This document shows positions 18,091 to 28,217 of a DNA stretch of 64,000 bases, piece after piece. A program made the translations under genes and the position numbers. The stretch is from Pseudoglutamicibacter cumminsii (GTDB lineage: Bacteria; Actinomycetota; Actinomycetes; Actinomycetales; Micrococcaceae): positions 310,001 to 374,000 of the forward strand of contig NZ_QFWG01000001.1 of assembly GCF_003143995.1 (NCBI RefSeq), written 5' to 3'. Within the stretch, counting starts at the first letter, position 1, and every line of letters starts with the position of its first letter. The notes beneath the pieces were generated by a model. The model saw only the letters and a list, made by a program, of their open reading frames with translations. It did not search any database and had not been told where the DNA came from.

Positions 18091-18945
18091 CTAGAACAGC
18101 GACGGCTCGATGTCGTTGACGGGCGTGATCAGTTCCGGGCCGTTGTTCCGCACGTTGCCCACCGCGGGATCCACTTCGTGCATCTCCCATTCCCCGAGCG
18201 AATCGTAGGCGTGAGCTACGGCTTCAGCGACGAGCGTTGCGGCGTCCTCGTTCTGCGGATCGAGCCATGCACTCAGCGCCGCTTCGTCCCCGAGCGGAAC
18301 GGGTAAACGGTCATGGAGCCGCCCGAGCTCACCCGCCATCCCGGCTGAGTCCGGTGACGGCGATGCGCACGTAAGCATCGTGCACGAAAGCACCCACGGA
18401 TTCTCCTCAGCGGCGCCCGTCCTTGCACCAGCTGGATCTTGCTGCGCGTTTGGGTCTTTCCACCATTCATACAAGCCCGCGAAGACGATCGGCGCGCCGT
18501 CTTTCCGATGCACGAAGAACGGCCGCTTACGGCCGCCCGGTTTCTCTGGCGCAAGCCACTCATAATAGCCATCCACCGGAATCGCGCAACGGCGAGCCTT
18601 TACGGCGGACCTGAATGTTGGCTTCGAGGTCACAGTCTCTGAGCGTGCGTTGAAGGCCCGGGAGGAAAACGAGAGGTCTTTAGCCCAGATCGGGACCAGG
18701 CCCCAGCGCGCTACGTGCAGTTCACGCCTATATTCCGCTGGCGGCTGTCCCGCTGGGAGATCTCCCGCGGGCTCGACAAGCCGTTCCAGCACAATCGGAA
18801 CATCCTTGGTGGGCGCAACGTTGTAGTCGGGCCGCAGTTCAAGCTGCTCACCCTCGGCTTCCGCGCCATCCGCATCGGGCGCTTCGATACCGAGCGCATC
18901 CATCAAGTCTCCGGCGGCCCGGGCGATCACATAACGTCCACACAT
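18091..18945 (-). CDS. SRAP (SOS response-associated peptidase, YedK/HMCES) protein
   Basis: A 284-residue SRAP-domain protein that protects abasic sites in single-stranded DNA by forming a covalent link through Cys2. The start is set by the obligatory MCGRY N-terminus (ATG at 18945), since Cys2 must be exposed after Met removal; the 12-codon upstream extension would abolish this. Family segments WGLVPIWAKD, FNARSETV, CAIPVDGYYEW and the catalytic His near the end of the hydrolase-like fold are visible. No LexA box is seen upstream. It follows lplA by 65 bases on the same strand. Confidence 0.93.
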   Translation of the reverse strand: MCGRYVIARAAGDLMDALGIEAPDADGAEAEGEQLELRPDYNVAPTKDVPIVLERLVEPAGDLPAGQPPAEYRRELHVARWGLVPIWAKDLSFSSRAFNARSETVTSKPTFRSAVKARRCAIPVDGYYEWLAPEKPGGRKRPFFVHRKDGAPIVFAGLYEWWKDPNAQQDPAGARTGAAEENPWVLSCTMLTCASPSPDSAGMAGELGRLHDRLPVPLGDEAALSAWLDPQNEDAATLVAEAVAHAYDSLGEWEMHEVDPAVGNVRNNGPELITPVNDIEPSLF

Positions 18946-19010
18946 GCATCCATCGTGGCACATGCAAGCTGAACCAGGCATCCGATGTGGGGCTCATCTA
19001 TGCGTGCGGG

Positions 19011-19757
19011 CTAGCTGAACACGTAGCCGTGCTCGCCCCACACCTCAAGCAACACATCAATAAAACGCTCATGCGTGACGTGCGTGGCGACGAGATCTTG
19101 CGCGGAGCCGATGGTGCGTGGGTCCAGTTCCAGATCCATCGCCTTGTAAACGGACTCGGTTACGGCGGCGATCGGCTCAGTTTCTTCCAGGACGACAGCC
19201 GATGAGAACAGCCACGCGCCCTGCACGACACGTTGCGCTGTACCGACGAGCTTTACTTTGCGGCCCTTTTCGAATCGACTTTCTCCGGTCGCGATCCCAT
19301 GGACGGAGTATTCGCCCGGGCAGTATTCTCCGGGCAGCTCCCCTACTGCCGCGGGGACGCCGAGGCGTGTGAATACTTCGACGAAGAGGTTCGCGAAGTG
19401 TTCGAAGCGGTGCTGGTGCGTGAGCATCGCGTCTTTCTCGGGCTGGATGTGGTCGATGACCCAGCTTCCTGGGTGGTAGGCCATCGCCCGTCCGCCGGCT
19501 TTGCGGATGAGTGGCGCGAATCCGGCGTCGCGGCTCGCTTGGGCCGCGGCCTCGTAGCCGGGCGCGCGTGTGTCACGTTGGCCGAAGGCCACGGTCGGTG
19601 CGGGGCGGTAGATGCGCAGGAGCGGGCCGCGTTTGCCTTGCGCTACTTCGCGCAGCAGTTCGATGCCGCGGTCCAGGTCCGCCGCTGGGTCACCGGATGG
19701 GATTTCGCGCAGAAGGGTTCCGGTGTGTTGCGGCTGTTCGGGGATCGCTGTGTTCAC
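19011..19757 (-). CDS. lplA: Lipoate-protein ligase A family protein
   Basis: A 248-residue biotin/lipoate A/B ligase-fold protein that attaches lipoyl (or octanoyl) groups to target proteins. Seen are RIYRPAPTVAFGQRD, the RKAGGRAMAYHPG loop, and GRKVKLVGTAQRV, which holds the likely catalytic lysine. It lacks the separate C-terminal domain of E. coli LplA, like LplJ/LipM-type enzymes, so it could be a ligase or an octanoyltransferase. It is upstream of SRAP and has no lipoate pathway genes around it. Confidence 0.85.
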   Translation of the reverse strand: MNTAIPEQPQHTGTLLREIPSGDPAADLDRGIELLREVAQGKRGPLLRIYRPAPTVAFGQRDTRAPGYEAAAQASRDAGFAPLIRKAGGRAMAYHPGSWVIDHIQPEKDAMLTHQHRFEHFANLFVEVFTRLGVPAAVGELPGEYCPGEYSVHGIATGESRFEKGRKVKLVGTAQRVVQGAWLFSSAVVLEETEPIAAVTESVYKAMDLELDPRTIGSAQDLVATHVTHERFIDVLLEVWGEHGYVFS

Positions 19758-19855
19758 GGGGCCTTAGTTTAGCCCGCCTGGTGCTCGTGTGGACCTTGTG
19801 CGGCTCTTTCGCACGTCAGTGTGTCCGGCGGTTAGAGGGCTCAGCGGTTAGAAAG

Positions 19856-19902
19856 CTCGGCCCTGTCCTGCCCGCATTCGCTGCGGGATGAACAGGGCCG
19901 AG
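19856..19902 (-). terminator. Terminator after nrdF
   Basis: An 11-bp outer stem (19856-19866 with 19892-19902) enclosing a smaller GC-rich hairpin (CCCGC...GCGGG), located 22 bases beyond the nrdF stop on the minus strand. Confidence 0.65.
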
Positions 19903-19924
19903 GCTCAACGTGATGGTAGCTTGG

Positions 19925-20935
<1,011 letters not shown>

Positions 20936-20952
20936 TCATGAGTGGCGTGAAT

Positions 20953-20994
20953 GTGGTGGGGCATCCAACGATGTTCGGTTGGATACCCCACCAC
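20953..20994 (-). terminator. Hairpin between nrdE and nrdF
   Basis: Arms 20953-20969 and 20978-20994 pair over 17 positions with one mismatch. It begins about 40 bases past the nrdE stop inside the nrd operon, so it may partly terminate the nrdHIE message or stabilise its 3' end. Confidence 0.6.
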
Positions 20995-21031
20995 TGTCAG
21001 TACTGCTGTGTGTCCAGCAGCACTGCCATGT

Positions 21032-23206
21032 TTAGAGCATGCAGGATACGCAACCCTCTACTTCGGTTCCTTCCAACGCCATCTGACGCAGGCGGATGTA
21101 GTAGATGGTCTTGATCCCCTTGGTCCATGCGTAAATCTGTGCACGGTTGACGTCGCGGGTTGTCGCGGTGTCACGGAAGAAGAGAGTCAGCGAAAGACCC
21201 TGGTCGACGTGCTGGGTAGCAGCGGCGTAGGTGTCGATGACCTTCTGGTAGCCGATCTCGTACGCATCTTCGTAGTACTCACGGTTGTCGTTCGTGAGGT
21301 ACGGAGCTGGGTAGTAGACGCGGCCGATCTTGCCTTCCTTACGGATCTCGATCTGCGATGCGACCGGGTGGATCGAGCTGGTCGAGTTGTTGATGTAGGA
21401 GATCGAACCGGTTGGTGGCACGGCCTGCAGGTTCTGGTTGAAGATACCGTGCTCCATGACGGAAGCCTTGAGTTCTTCCCAGTCCTGCTGGGTTGGAATG
21501 TGCACCTGGGCGTCTTCGAAGAGCTTGGCGACCTTAGGGGTCTCCGGAACCCACGCCTTCTCGGTGTACTTATCGAAGAATTCGCCGCTTGCGTACTTCG
21601 AATCCTCGAAGCCGTCGAAAGCTTCCTGCTTCTCGATCGCGAGCTGATTCGACACGCGAAGCGCGTGGTACAGCACGGTGTAGAAGTAGATGTTGGTGAA
21701 GTCCAACCCTTCTTCCGAACCGTAGAAGATGCGTTCGCGGGCGAGGTAACCGTGCAAGTTCATCTGGCCGAGGCCGATCGCGTGGGTCTTGGCGTTGCCC
21801 TTAGCGATCGACGGGACCGACTGGATATCGCTCATCTCAGACACAGCGGACAGTGCACGGACCGCAACCTCAACGGACTTGCCGAAGTCCGGGGAGTCCA
21901 TCGTCTTAGCGATGTTCATGGAACCGAGGTTGCACGAGATGTCCTTGCCGACGTGCGCGTAGCTCAGGTCAGCGTTGTAGGTCGAGGCTTCGGAGACCTG
22001 GAGGATCTCCGAGCACAGGTTGGACATCGTGATCTTGCCCTTGATCGGGTTCGCCTTGTTGACCGTGTCTTCAAACACGATGTATGGGTAACCCGACTCG
22101 AACTGCAGCTCCGCCAGGGTCTGGAAGAACTCGCGAGCGTTGATCTTGTACTTGCGGATCCGCTTGTCATCAACCATCTCGTAGTACTTCTCAGAGACGC
22201 TGATTTCGGAGAAAGGCTCACCGTAGACGCGCTCAACATCGTAAGGCGAGAACAAGTACATGTCTTCGTTGCGCTTAGCGAGGTGGAACGTGATGTCCGG
22301 GATCACGACGCCGAGCGACAGCGTCTTAATGCGGATCTTCTCGTCAGCGTTTTCACGCTTCGTGTCAAGGAAGCGGTAAATGTCTGGGTGGTGTGCATGC
22401 AGGTAGACCGCACCTGCGCCCTGACGTGCACCAAGCTGGTTCGCGTAGGAGAAGGAGTCTTCCAGAAGCTTCATGACCGGGATGACACCGGAGGACTGGT
22501 TCTCGATCTTCTTGATCGGTGCTCCGTGCTCACGCAGGTTGGTGAGGTTGAGTGCCACACCGCCGCCACGCTTGGAGAGCTGCAGCGAGGAGTTCACGCC
22601 GCGAGCGATGGACTCCATGTTGTCCTCAACACGGAGCAGGAAGCAGGATACGAGCTCACCGCGCTGAGCCTTACCAGAGTTCAGGAAGGTTGGGGTTGCC
22701 GGCTGGAAGCGACCCTCAATGATTTCCTCAACCAGGGACTTCGCGAGCTTCTCGTCGCCACGTGCCAGGTGAAGCGCAACCATGCACACGCGGTCTTCGA
22801 AGCGCTCAAGGTAGCGAGCACCGTCGAACGTTTTCAGCGCGTATGAGGTGTAGAACTTGTATGCACCAAGGAACGTTTCGAAGCGGAACTTCTTGGAGTA
22901 CGCGAAGTCATAGAGCTCTTTGATGAACTCGCGAGAGTACTGCTCGAGAGTCTCTGGCTCGTAGTAGTTCTTCTCGACGAGGTAGTTGAGCTTTTCGTCG
23001 AGGTCGTGGAAGAAGACCGTGTTGTTGTTGACGTGATCCAGGAAGTACTGACGTGCAGCGTAGCGGTCAGCGTCGAACTGGATCTTTCCGTCAGGTCCAT
23101 ACAGGTTCAACATGGCGTTGAGCTCGTGGTAGCTCAACCCCTGGTACTGCTCAGGAATTTCCTTGAAGCTGGTTTTCACTGAGGATTCAGCGAGAGGTGT
23201 GTCCAA
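21032..23206 (-). CDS. nrdE: Class Ib ribonucleotide reductase alpha subunit NrdE
   Basis: The catalytic subunit (724 residues) that reduces ribonucleoside diphosphates. Diagnostic segments are [35 protein letters not shown], the [17 protein letters not shown] loop, and the C-terminal GCVSCML redox tail that is re-reduced by NrdH. There is no N-terminal ATP-cone, as expected for class Ib. Its start overlaps the 3' end of nrdI by 31 bases. Confidence 0.98.
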   Translation of the reverse strand: MDTPLAESSVKTSFKEIPEQYQGLSYHELNAMLNLYGPDGKIQFDADRYAARQYFLDHVNNNTVFFHDLDEKLNYLVEKNYYEPETLEQYSREFIKELYDFAYSKKFRFETFLGAYKFYTSYALKTFDGARYLERFEDRVCMVALHLARGDEKLAKSLVEEIIEGRFQPATPTFLNSGKAQRGELVSCFLLRVEDNMESIARGVNSSLQLSKRGGGVALNLTNLREHGAPIKKIENQSSGVIPVMKLLEDSFSYANQLGARQGAGAVYLHAHHPDIYRFLDTKRENADEKIRIKTLSLGVVIPDITFHLAKRNEDMYLFSPYDVERVYGEPFSEISVSEKYYEMVDDKRIRKYKINAREFFQTLAELQFESGYPYIVFEDTVNKANPIKGKITMSNLCSEILQVSEASTYNADLSYAHVGKDISCNLGSMNIAKTMDSPDFGKSVEVAVRALSAVSEMSDIQSVPSIAKGNAKTHAIGLGQMNLHGYLARERIFYGSEEGLDFTNIYFYTVLYHALRVSNQLAIEKQEAFDGFEDSKYASGEFFDKYTEKAWVPETPKVAKLFEDAQVHIPTQQDWEELKASVMEHGIFNQNLQAVPPTGSISYINNSTSSIHPVASQIEIRKEGKIGRVYYPAPYLTNDNREYYEDAYEIGYQKVIDTYAAATQHVDQGLSLTLFFRDTATTRDVNRAQIYAWTKGIKTIYYIRLRQMALEGTEVEGCVSCML

Positions 23207-23655
23207 AACTCGTCCAGTCCTTCGTTAACGCGGGCTACGTCTTCTTCCGTGCCCATGATTTCGAATGTGTATAGCAGAGGTACGTCTAGTTTCGCGGCGA
23301 TCTTGCGAGCTGCGATGTTGTATTGCGCACCGAAGTTGGAGTTCCCAGCCCCCATAACTCCACGCAGATACTTCCGATTCTGAGGTTCCCTCAGAAAGTT
23401 CAGAATCTGCGGCAGAATTGACCGCTCACCCTTAGTGCCACCGTATGTCGGCACGAGCAACACATAGTCGGTCTCAGCTACGAGATCCGGTTCTGTGCGG
23501 CGCATGGGGATGCGCGCCGCGCGGCGATTGAGCTTGGTGATGAAGCGATGTGTATTCCCTGAAGCGGATGAATAGTAAATCAGCCGCTCACGGGTTGTTT
23601 CTATTTCCTTTTCCGGCACAGGCATTGCCTGCTGCGGGACCACTGTTGACGTCAT
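23176..23655 (-). CDS. nrdI: Flavodoxin-like NrdI, activator of class Ib RNR
   Basis: A 159-residue flavoprotein that provides the oxidant for assembling the NrdF manganese-tyrosyl radical. The FMN phosphate loop is [12 protein letters not shown], and the family pattern PTYGGTKG plus [17 protein letters not shown] follows. The ATG at 23655 (MTSTVVPQQ), with GAGAGGGAG just upstream, is preferred over a start 33 codons earlier that would add unrelated sequence. It is the second gene of nrdHIEF. Confidence 0.96.
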   Translation of the reverse strand: MTSTVVPQQAMPVPEKEIETTRERLIYYSSASGNTHRFITKLNRRAARIPMRRTEPDLVAETDYVLLVPTYGGTKGERSILPQILNFLREPQNRKYLRGVMGAGNSNFGAQYNIAARKIAAKLDVPLLYTFEIMGTEEDVARVNEGLDEFWTHLSLNPQ

Positions 23656-23787
23656 GCTCCCTCTCCCGACAAAGGCGTCGTGTTCAAAGGCTGAAGAGAT
23701 ACACCAGTCGCTAACGGATCCATCCCGGCCCGTGTGGTCAGCCACTAGCCACACGTTGAGGAAATGTGAGACCCGCTGAAGGCGTAA

Positions 23788-24033
23788 TTAGGCCACGGAA
23801 GACTTGAGTGCGTTTTCGAGCTCGCTGATCTTGTCTGGGCGGAAACCAGCCCAGGAGTCAGACTCGGTCACGACAACTGGTGCCTGCATGAAGCCCATGG
23901 AACGTACACGCTCAAGCGCGTCAGCATCCTGCGACATATCGACAACGTTGTACTCGATGCCCTTCTTGTCGAGGGCACGGTAAGTCGCGTTGCACTGAAC
24001 GCATGCAGGCTTCGAGTAGACGGTTACGGCCAT
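23788..24033 (-). CDS. nrdH: Glutaredoxin-like NrdH redoxin
   Basis: An 81-residue thioredoxin-fold electron donor to NrdE. The redox pair is C11-V-Q-C14, and SWAGFRPDKI is the thioredoxin reductase contact typical of NrdH. The ATG at 24033 (MAVTVYSKPAC), preceded by GGAAGGAAAAGAAGG, is chosen over an upstream start adding 15 basic residues. First gene of the class Ib operon, 145 bases downstream of an NrdR box. Confidence 0.97.
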   Translation of the reverse strand: MAVTVYSKPACVQCNATYRALDKKGIEYNVVDMSQDADALERVRSMGFMQAPVVVTESDSWAGFRPDKISELENALKSSVA

Positions 24034-24177
24034 GATCCTTCTTTTCCTTCCTGAGTCGTTTCTGCAGAGAAACGTCACAGCATCGGGTACGACGTGTATT
24101 GCTGGGCTACGTGATGTTTCAGTTGCTTAGCCGCAACTGTGCGGTTCCAGCGGTTATGGGTTCCATACTACCCCCCA

Positions 24178-24225
24178 CCACTACATATTGTGTGCAGTGA
24201 GAGACGTAACCACCATATCCTGTCT
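24178..24225 (-). promoter_or_regulatory. Pair of NrdR boxes
   Basis: On the minus strand box 1 is ACACAATATGTAGTGG (24178-24193), matching 14 of 16 positions of the NrdR consensus acaCwAtATaTwGtgt. Box 2 (24210-24225) matches 11 of 16. Their starts are 32 bases apart, about three helical turns, the spacing known for NrdR operators. Box 1 sits 8 bases upstream of a -10-like TAGTAT. The repressor gene itself is not in the window. Confidence 0.75.
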
Positions 24226-24250
24226 TACATCGATGTCATTACAGCACCGT

Positions 24251-24323
24251 TCATCCACAGCACATGTGGAGATATTCACTACTGAAACGCCGAGATTTCG
24301 CGGTTCAAAACTCGTTGTCCACA
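24251..24323. promoter_or_regulatory. DnaA-box-like motifs upstream of nrdH
   Basis: TTGTCCACA at 24315-24323 equals the DnaA box preferred in high-GC actinobacteria, and TCATCCACA at 24251-24259 differs at one or two positions from the general consensus. The second is followed by an inverted TGTGGA (24265-24270). They lie 220-290 bases upstream of nrdH next to the NrdR boxes; a role for DnaA here is inferred. Confidence 0.4.
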
Positions 24324-24454
24324 GCGTGTGAGTTAACAGTCCCCAAGGATGTGCACAGTGAAAATCGCTGAAAATTTATTTTTAAACATCTCCCCTCCGG
24401 CGTGTTGCGCTTCGATTCTTCAGGCCTCCACCATGCATTGACCCCCTGACAGAT

Positions 24455-24493
24455 TGAAAAAGGACGGGACGTCGACAACTCGACGTCCCGTCC
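24455..24493 (-). terminator. Rho-independent terminator after rsfS
   Basis: A perfect 13-bp stem (24462-24474 with 24481-24493), loop ACAACT, followed on the minus strand by CCTTTTTCAATC, a clear T-tract. It lies about 65 bases beyond the rsfS stop. Confidence 0.85.
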
Positions 24494-24557
24494 CCCATAT
24501 CCAGCTACACGCGCCGCTTCAAGCGCTACGCGTATGAGTCAGATAACCAGAAAATCA

Positions 24558-24938
24558 TCACACGGCTTCTTGCGCCTGTAGCTCGGCTAATTCAATTGCC
24601 GGAGCGTCAGCCCAGATCCGATCCAATCCATAGAAGTCACGGTCTTCAACGTGCTGAACATGGATCACGATGTCTCCGTAGTCCAGCAAGACCCAGCGGC
24701 CGCTACCGCGCCCTTCCCTGCGCAGAGGCTGATCCTCGTGATTAACACGCAGCTCGTCTTCAACGGCTTCAGCGATCGCTTCTACTTGCCGCTCAGAGCC
24801 TCCCGAAATAAGCAAGAACGCATCGGCCAAACCGAGCCGCTCCCCCACGTAGATCGCGGAGATCTCTTCCCCGCCTTTGAGATTGGCCGCATGTGCGGCA
24901 GCGTTGAGACGATCTGTGACAATGCCCGGAATGTTCAC
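24558..24938 (-). CDS. rsfS: Ribosome silencing factor RsfS
   Basis: A 126-residue RsfS/Iojap-family protein that binds ribosomal protein uL14 and blocks 30S-50S joining under starvation. Seen are GERLGLADAFLLISG, AIAEAVEDELR and the diagnostic WVLLDYGDIVIHV. The start is the GTG at 24938 (VNIPGIVTDRL) with GGAGGA a few bases upstream; an ORF extension of 43 codons upstream is unlike the family. It follows nadD and the acidic membrane protein gene, the usual order in relatives. Confidence 0.95.
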   Translation of the reverse strand: MNIPGIVTDRLNAAAHAANLKGGEEISAIYVGERLGLADAFLLISGGSERQVEAIAEAVEDELRVNHEDQPLRREGRGSGRWVLLDYGDIVIHVQHVEDRDFYGLDRIWADAPAIELAELQAQEAV

Positions 24939-24972
24939 GGTCCTCCAAATGATGAGTTGTGAGATCTGCCGA

Positions 24973-25854
24973 CTATCTAGACAACAAGGCGAATAGAGCT
25001 GCGGCCACAGCAATGACCGCGGAACCACCGACAACACCCATAGCGATGAGTCGTTGACGTGCCCCACCCTCCTGATAGGTCATAGGTTCGAGGCCGTGAG
25101 CCGTGCTAGCGGACACAGGCCCGCCGTCCTGTTCAGGGTCGCTCGGTTCATAACCTTCTGTAGCCGGAGTCGCAGCCACCGGAGGTTCCTGCGTCTCTTC
25201 TACATCTGAAGGGGAGGTTTCAGGCACAACAATTTCGATGTTGCGCGTCACGGGACCTATAACGCCCGTGGTCTCTAGTTTGCGTTGCGCGTCCCGGTGA
25301 TCGTCGGTAGAGATGCCGAGGACATCGTTGAAACTAGGCATAGCGTCGATGTCGGCGTCGCCTAATGCGTCGCGTAGCTTTTCAACGCGTTGAAGTTCGT
25401 ATTCTTCGAGGGCTGCCTCGTCATCGAAGGTTCCCTCTAGTTCCGAATCAACCGGAGTAGCGATCGCTTGCCGCGTCAGGTCCTCTATGGATTCCTCTGG
25501 TTGAGTGCCGAAAGGATCGTCAGCCTGATCGCGGTCTTGTGCATCCTGTTCGTGCTGTGCACGGCGCAGATCACGACGGCTCGCGTACTGTGGCTGCTCG
25601 TGTTCAGTTTCAGCTTCGCTGGCTTGCGGCTCAGCTTGAGCTGTCTCTAGGTCGGCTTCAGCCGTCGCTGCATCGGCTTCATCGTTCTCTACATCAGCCT
25701 CAGCATTCTCTACGTCAGCCAGTGTCAGGAACAGGGTTTCGATAGGCTCATCCGCTGAAGCGGATGATTCGCGTTCAGCTGATGCCCGTTCCATTTCGCG
25801 GAGTTCACGCCGCGTCAGCGGACGTCCTGATGTTGGCAACTGATCTTCAGCCAC
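24973..25854 (-). CDS. Acidic tail-anchored protein of unknown function
   Basis: A 293-residue protein I do not recognise. A short basic N-terminus ([15 protein letters not shown]) leads into a long Glu/Asp/Ala-rich region with repeated NAEAD/NDEAD-type units at about 48-80. A second RRDLRRAQ motif follows, and one hydrophobic segment closes the protein (about residues 270-290, [19 protein letters not shown]). This suggests a C-terminal membrane anchor with a disordered acidic cytoplasmic part. It overlaps nadD by 8 bases and precedes rsfS by 34 bases. Proteins of this build are found between nadD and rsfS in related actinobacteria, but no function is known to me. Confidence 0.8.
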   Translation of the reverse strand: MAEDQLPTSGRPLTRRELREMERASAERESSASADEPIETLFLTLADVENAEADVENDEADAATAEADLETAQAEPQASEAETEHEQPQYASRRDLRRAQHEQDAQDRDQADDPFGTQPEESIEDLTRQAIATPVDSELEGTFDDEAALEEYELQRVEKLRDALGDADIDAMPSFNDVLGISTDDHRDAQRKLETTGVIGPVTRNIEIVVPETSPSDVEETQEPPVAATPATEGYEPSDPEQDGGPVSASTAHGLEPMTYQEGGARQRLIAMGVVGGSAVIAVAAALFALLSR

Positions 25855-26488
25855 GCGCGTTCACCTCCGCCGGTACTGTCTGTTGGTCGACATATAGCCC
25901 ATGTTTGTTGATGTATTGGACAACACCATCGGGCACCAGGTACCAGACCGGCTCGCCTCGCGCTACGCGTCCGCGGCAATCAGTCGACGAAATAGCCATG
26001 GCCGGCACCTCGAGGAGTTCGAGCCGTTCTAGGCCGTTGTCTTCGAGCACGTGGCCTGGGCGGGTCACGCCAATGAATGAGGCGAGCGACTGCAGTTCGT
26101 CGATGTCTTTCCACGTCATGATCTTGGCAAGCGCGTCCGCTCCGGTGATGAAGAAAAGATCCGCATCAGGGTGTTGAGCGTGCAAGTCGCGCAACGTATC
26201 GATCGTGTACGTGTTTCCGGGGCGGTCGATATCGACGCGGGACACCGTGAACCGTGGGTTCGAGGCAGTCGCAACAACTGTCATCAGGTACCGGTGTTCA
26301 GAATCAGTGACGTGATCCTTGGGGTCCTGAAGTTTCTGCCACGGGCGTCCCGTGGGAACGAAAATGACCTCGTCGAGCTCGAATTTCGCCGCAACTTCAC
26401 TCGCCGCAACGAGGTGGCCATGATGGATCGGGTCGAATGTCCCGCCCATCACGCCAATCCGTTGACGTTGTGAATGCAGCTTCGGCAC
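25847..26488 (-). CDS. nadD: Nicotinate-nucleotide adenylyltransferase
   Basis: Adenylates nicotinate mononucleotide in NAD synthesis. The 213-residue product has the nucleotidyltransferase motif [15 protein letters not shown] near the N-terminus, [23 protein letters not shown], and the C-terminal [15 protein letters not shown], which corresponds to the family's ISSTxIR motif. Its end overlaps the next gene by 8 bases, and the small membrane protein gene lies 3 bases upstream, so they are translated from one message. Confidence 0.96.
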   Translation of the reverse strand: MPKLHSQRQRIGVMGGTFDPIHHGHLVAASEVAAKFELDEVIFVPTGRPWQKLQDPKDHVTDSEHRYLMTVVATASNPRFTVSRVDIDRPGNTYTIDTLRDLHAQHPDADLFFITGADALAKIMTWKDIDELQSLASFIGVTRPGHVLEDNGLERLELLEVPAMAISSTDCRGRVARGEPVWYLVPDGVVQYINKHGLYVDQQTVPAEVNARG

Positions 26489-26491
26489 GAC

Positions 26492-26716
26492 TTAGCGGCC
26501 TGCTCCGAGGGAACCTACCTGACGGTTCGGGTCGATCAGCTCGATGTCTTCCTTGCCGATGGTGTGGTTGTTGGAGAACGATGCCGTGACCAGCAGGAGG
26601 ATCAGGAAGGTCAGCATGATGCTTCCGCCGATGATCAGCGGGATCAACAGGCTGTGCTCCGAGTGCTCGGCAGCGTTCTCAGCCAGCAACATGAGGTTAT
26701 TTGCCAGGGTCAGCAC
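26492..26716 (-). CDS. Small single-span membrane protein
   Basis: A 74-residue protein with one clear transmembrane helix (LLIPLIIGGSIMLTFLILLLVTASF, written here only to show its place at about residues 23-47; key feature is the uninterrupted aliphatic run). It has a His/Glu-rich N-terminal part and a short polar tail ending LIDPNRQVG. It starts behind a GGAGAGTC sequence and stops 3 bases before nadD. Comparable small membrane proteins lie between proA and nadD in related Micrococcales. Function unknown. Confidence 0.75.
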   Translation of the reverse strand: MLTLANNLMLLAENAAEHSEHSLLIPLIIGGSIMLTFLILLLVTASFSNNHTIGKEDIELIDPNRQVGSLGAGR

Positions 26717-26890
26717 GGGTGACTCTCCTTGGACTCGTTAGGGTGGTTAGCGGTTCCGTGGGCGGTTCCGCACGCGTGATGAATTTGTTAACACGGGAGT
26801 GTTCACGGCCATTCTATCCGGTACTGCGCAGAGTTCAGACATTCATCCACCGCGGTGTCTCGGAAACATGGCCGTGACGTGCCCGCGTTT

Positions 26891-28162
26891 CTAGCTACGT
26901 ATGTTGTAGTCGCCTTCGAGGATCCACTTCCAAGAAGTCAACGCTACGGCTCCCATCGGACCGCGAGCGTGCATCTTCTGGGTTGAGATGCCAACTTCAG
27001 CCCCGAGGCCGAACTCGCCGCCATCGGTGAAGCGCGTGGACGCATTCACAACGACAACGGCCGAGTTGACGTTCTTGAGGAACGCCTGCTGGCTCGTGAC
27101 CGACTCGGTGATGATCGCGTCAGTGTGGCCGGTGCTGTAACGCTCGATGTGTGCGAGAGCTTCATCCAGCGAATCCACGATCTTCACAGCGATATCCAGG
27201 TCGAGGTATTCGTCGGTGAAGTCCTCTTCCTGTACCGGAACGACCTCTGCGTCCACTGCCTCAGCTACGCGTTCGTCGCCATGCAGCGTAACCCCAGCCG
27301 CAACCAGGAAAGACAAAACAGTCTTGCCGGTGCCTTCGAGCGCGTCGGTGTGAATCAGCAAAGTCTCCACGGCGTTGCACACCGAAGGGCGCTGCGTCTT
27401 GGCGTTGAGCACAATCTCAGTCGACTGCCAGGCAGGTGCGCTCGCGTCAAGGAAAATGTGGACGTTGCCCTCGCCGGTCTGGATCACAGGGACTTTCGCG
27501 TTGTTGACCACAGACTGAATCAGATTGCGTCCACCACGTGGGATTAGGATGTCAATCTTGCCCACAGCTTCCATCATTGCGTTCGCGGCGGGACGCCCAC
27601 CGTCGTCGACCGACTGAACCGCAGCGACTGGCAGGCCCCTCTTCTCGAGGACCTCCTGGATCACTCGCACGAGCACCTTGTTCGTGTGCGCCGCCGCACT
27701 ACCGCCGCGCAACAGAACAGCGTTACCGGAGCGGATAGCGATGCCTGCGATGTCCACGGTGACATTCGGGCGCGCTTCATAGATCACGCCGACCACACCG
27801 AGCGGAACGCGCACCTGACGCAGACGCATGCCATTAGGTAGCTGGCGTCCGTCGGTGACCTCACCTACTGGATCTGCTTGGTTTGCGAGTTCTTCCAGAG
27901 CCGCCATGAGACCGTCGATGCGGGCATCATCAAGCTTGGTTCGGTCAAGCATTGCCTTTGACGTGCCGTTTTCTTCGCCAGCTTTCATATCAGCCTGATT
28001 GGCTTCAAGGATCTCGGCGCGGGCAGCGTCAATGGCCGATGCGATGTCACGCAGAGCCGCGTCCTTCGCTTCCCGCGGCAGGTTCGCCATGACGTGCGAT
28101 GCTTCACGCGCCTTGTCAGCGCGTTCAGCTACCAAAGTGGTTGCGTCAATATCGGTTGCCAT
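26891..28162 (-). CDS. proA: Gamma-glutamyl phosphate reductase
   Basis: Second step of proline synthesis, reducing glutamyl 5-phosphate with NADPH. From the ATG at 28162 (MATDIDATT), with GGAGGATC upstream, the product has 423 residues; another ATG lies 6 codons earlier. It has the aldehyde dehydrogenase fold: YEARPNVTVDIAG, LLRGGSAAAHTN, LIPRGGRNLI, and the catalytic Cys in KTQRPSVCNAVETLL. It follows proB by 55 bases, forming obg-proB-proA. Confidence 0.97.
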   Translation of the reverse strand: MATDIDATTLVAERADKAREASHVMANLPREAKDAALRDIASAIDAARAEILEANQADMKAGEENGTSKAMLDRTKLDDARIDGLMAALEELANQADPVGEVTDGRQLPNGMRLRQVRVPLGVVGVIYEARPNVTVDIAGIAIRSGNAVLLRGGSAAAHTNKVLVRVIQEVLEKRGLPVAAVQSVDDGGRPAANAMMEAVGKIDILIPRGGRNLIQSVVNNAKVPVIQTGEGNVHIFLDASAPAWQSTEIVLNAKTQRPSVCNAVETLLIHTDALEGTGKTVLSFLVAAGVTLHGDERVAEAVDAEVVPVQEEDFTDEYLDLDIAVKIVDSLDEALAHIERYSTGHTDAIITESVTSQQAFLKNVNSAVVVVNASTRFTDGGEFGLGAEVGISTQKMHARGPMGAVALTSWKWILEGDYNIRS

Positions 28163-28217
28163 ACGTGTGTGATCCTCCATCTGATCCCGTTGTCTGAGCC
28201 GAGGTTTGGTCTGATGA

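Larger units (their letters stand above)
24034..24557. other. 524-base intergenic regulatory region upstream of nrdHIEF
   Basis: No protein-coding gene is visible. From nrdH outward it holds a leader of about 130 bases, a -10-like TAGTAT (minus strand, 24165-24170), two NrdR-type boxes, DnaA-like boxes, an AT-rich run around 24371-24387 and the terminator of the rsfS transcript. Confidence 0.7.

Noticed and set aside
18946-18981. An upstream ATG for the SRAP gene
   Set aside because: SRAP proteins need Cys at position 2, which only the ATG at 18945 provides.
20951-22846. A 631-codon open frame antisense to nrdE
   Set aside because: Lies wholly inside conserved nrdE on the other strand; the translation shows no motif and reflects codon bias.
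24241-24400. A chromosomal origin (DnaA-like boxes plus AT-rich run)
   Set aside because: Only two good boxes, and dnaA, dnaN or rpmH are not near. A regulatory role at nrd is the simpler reading.
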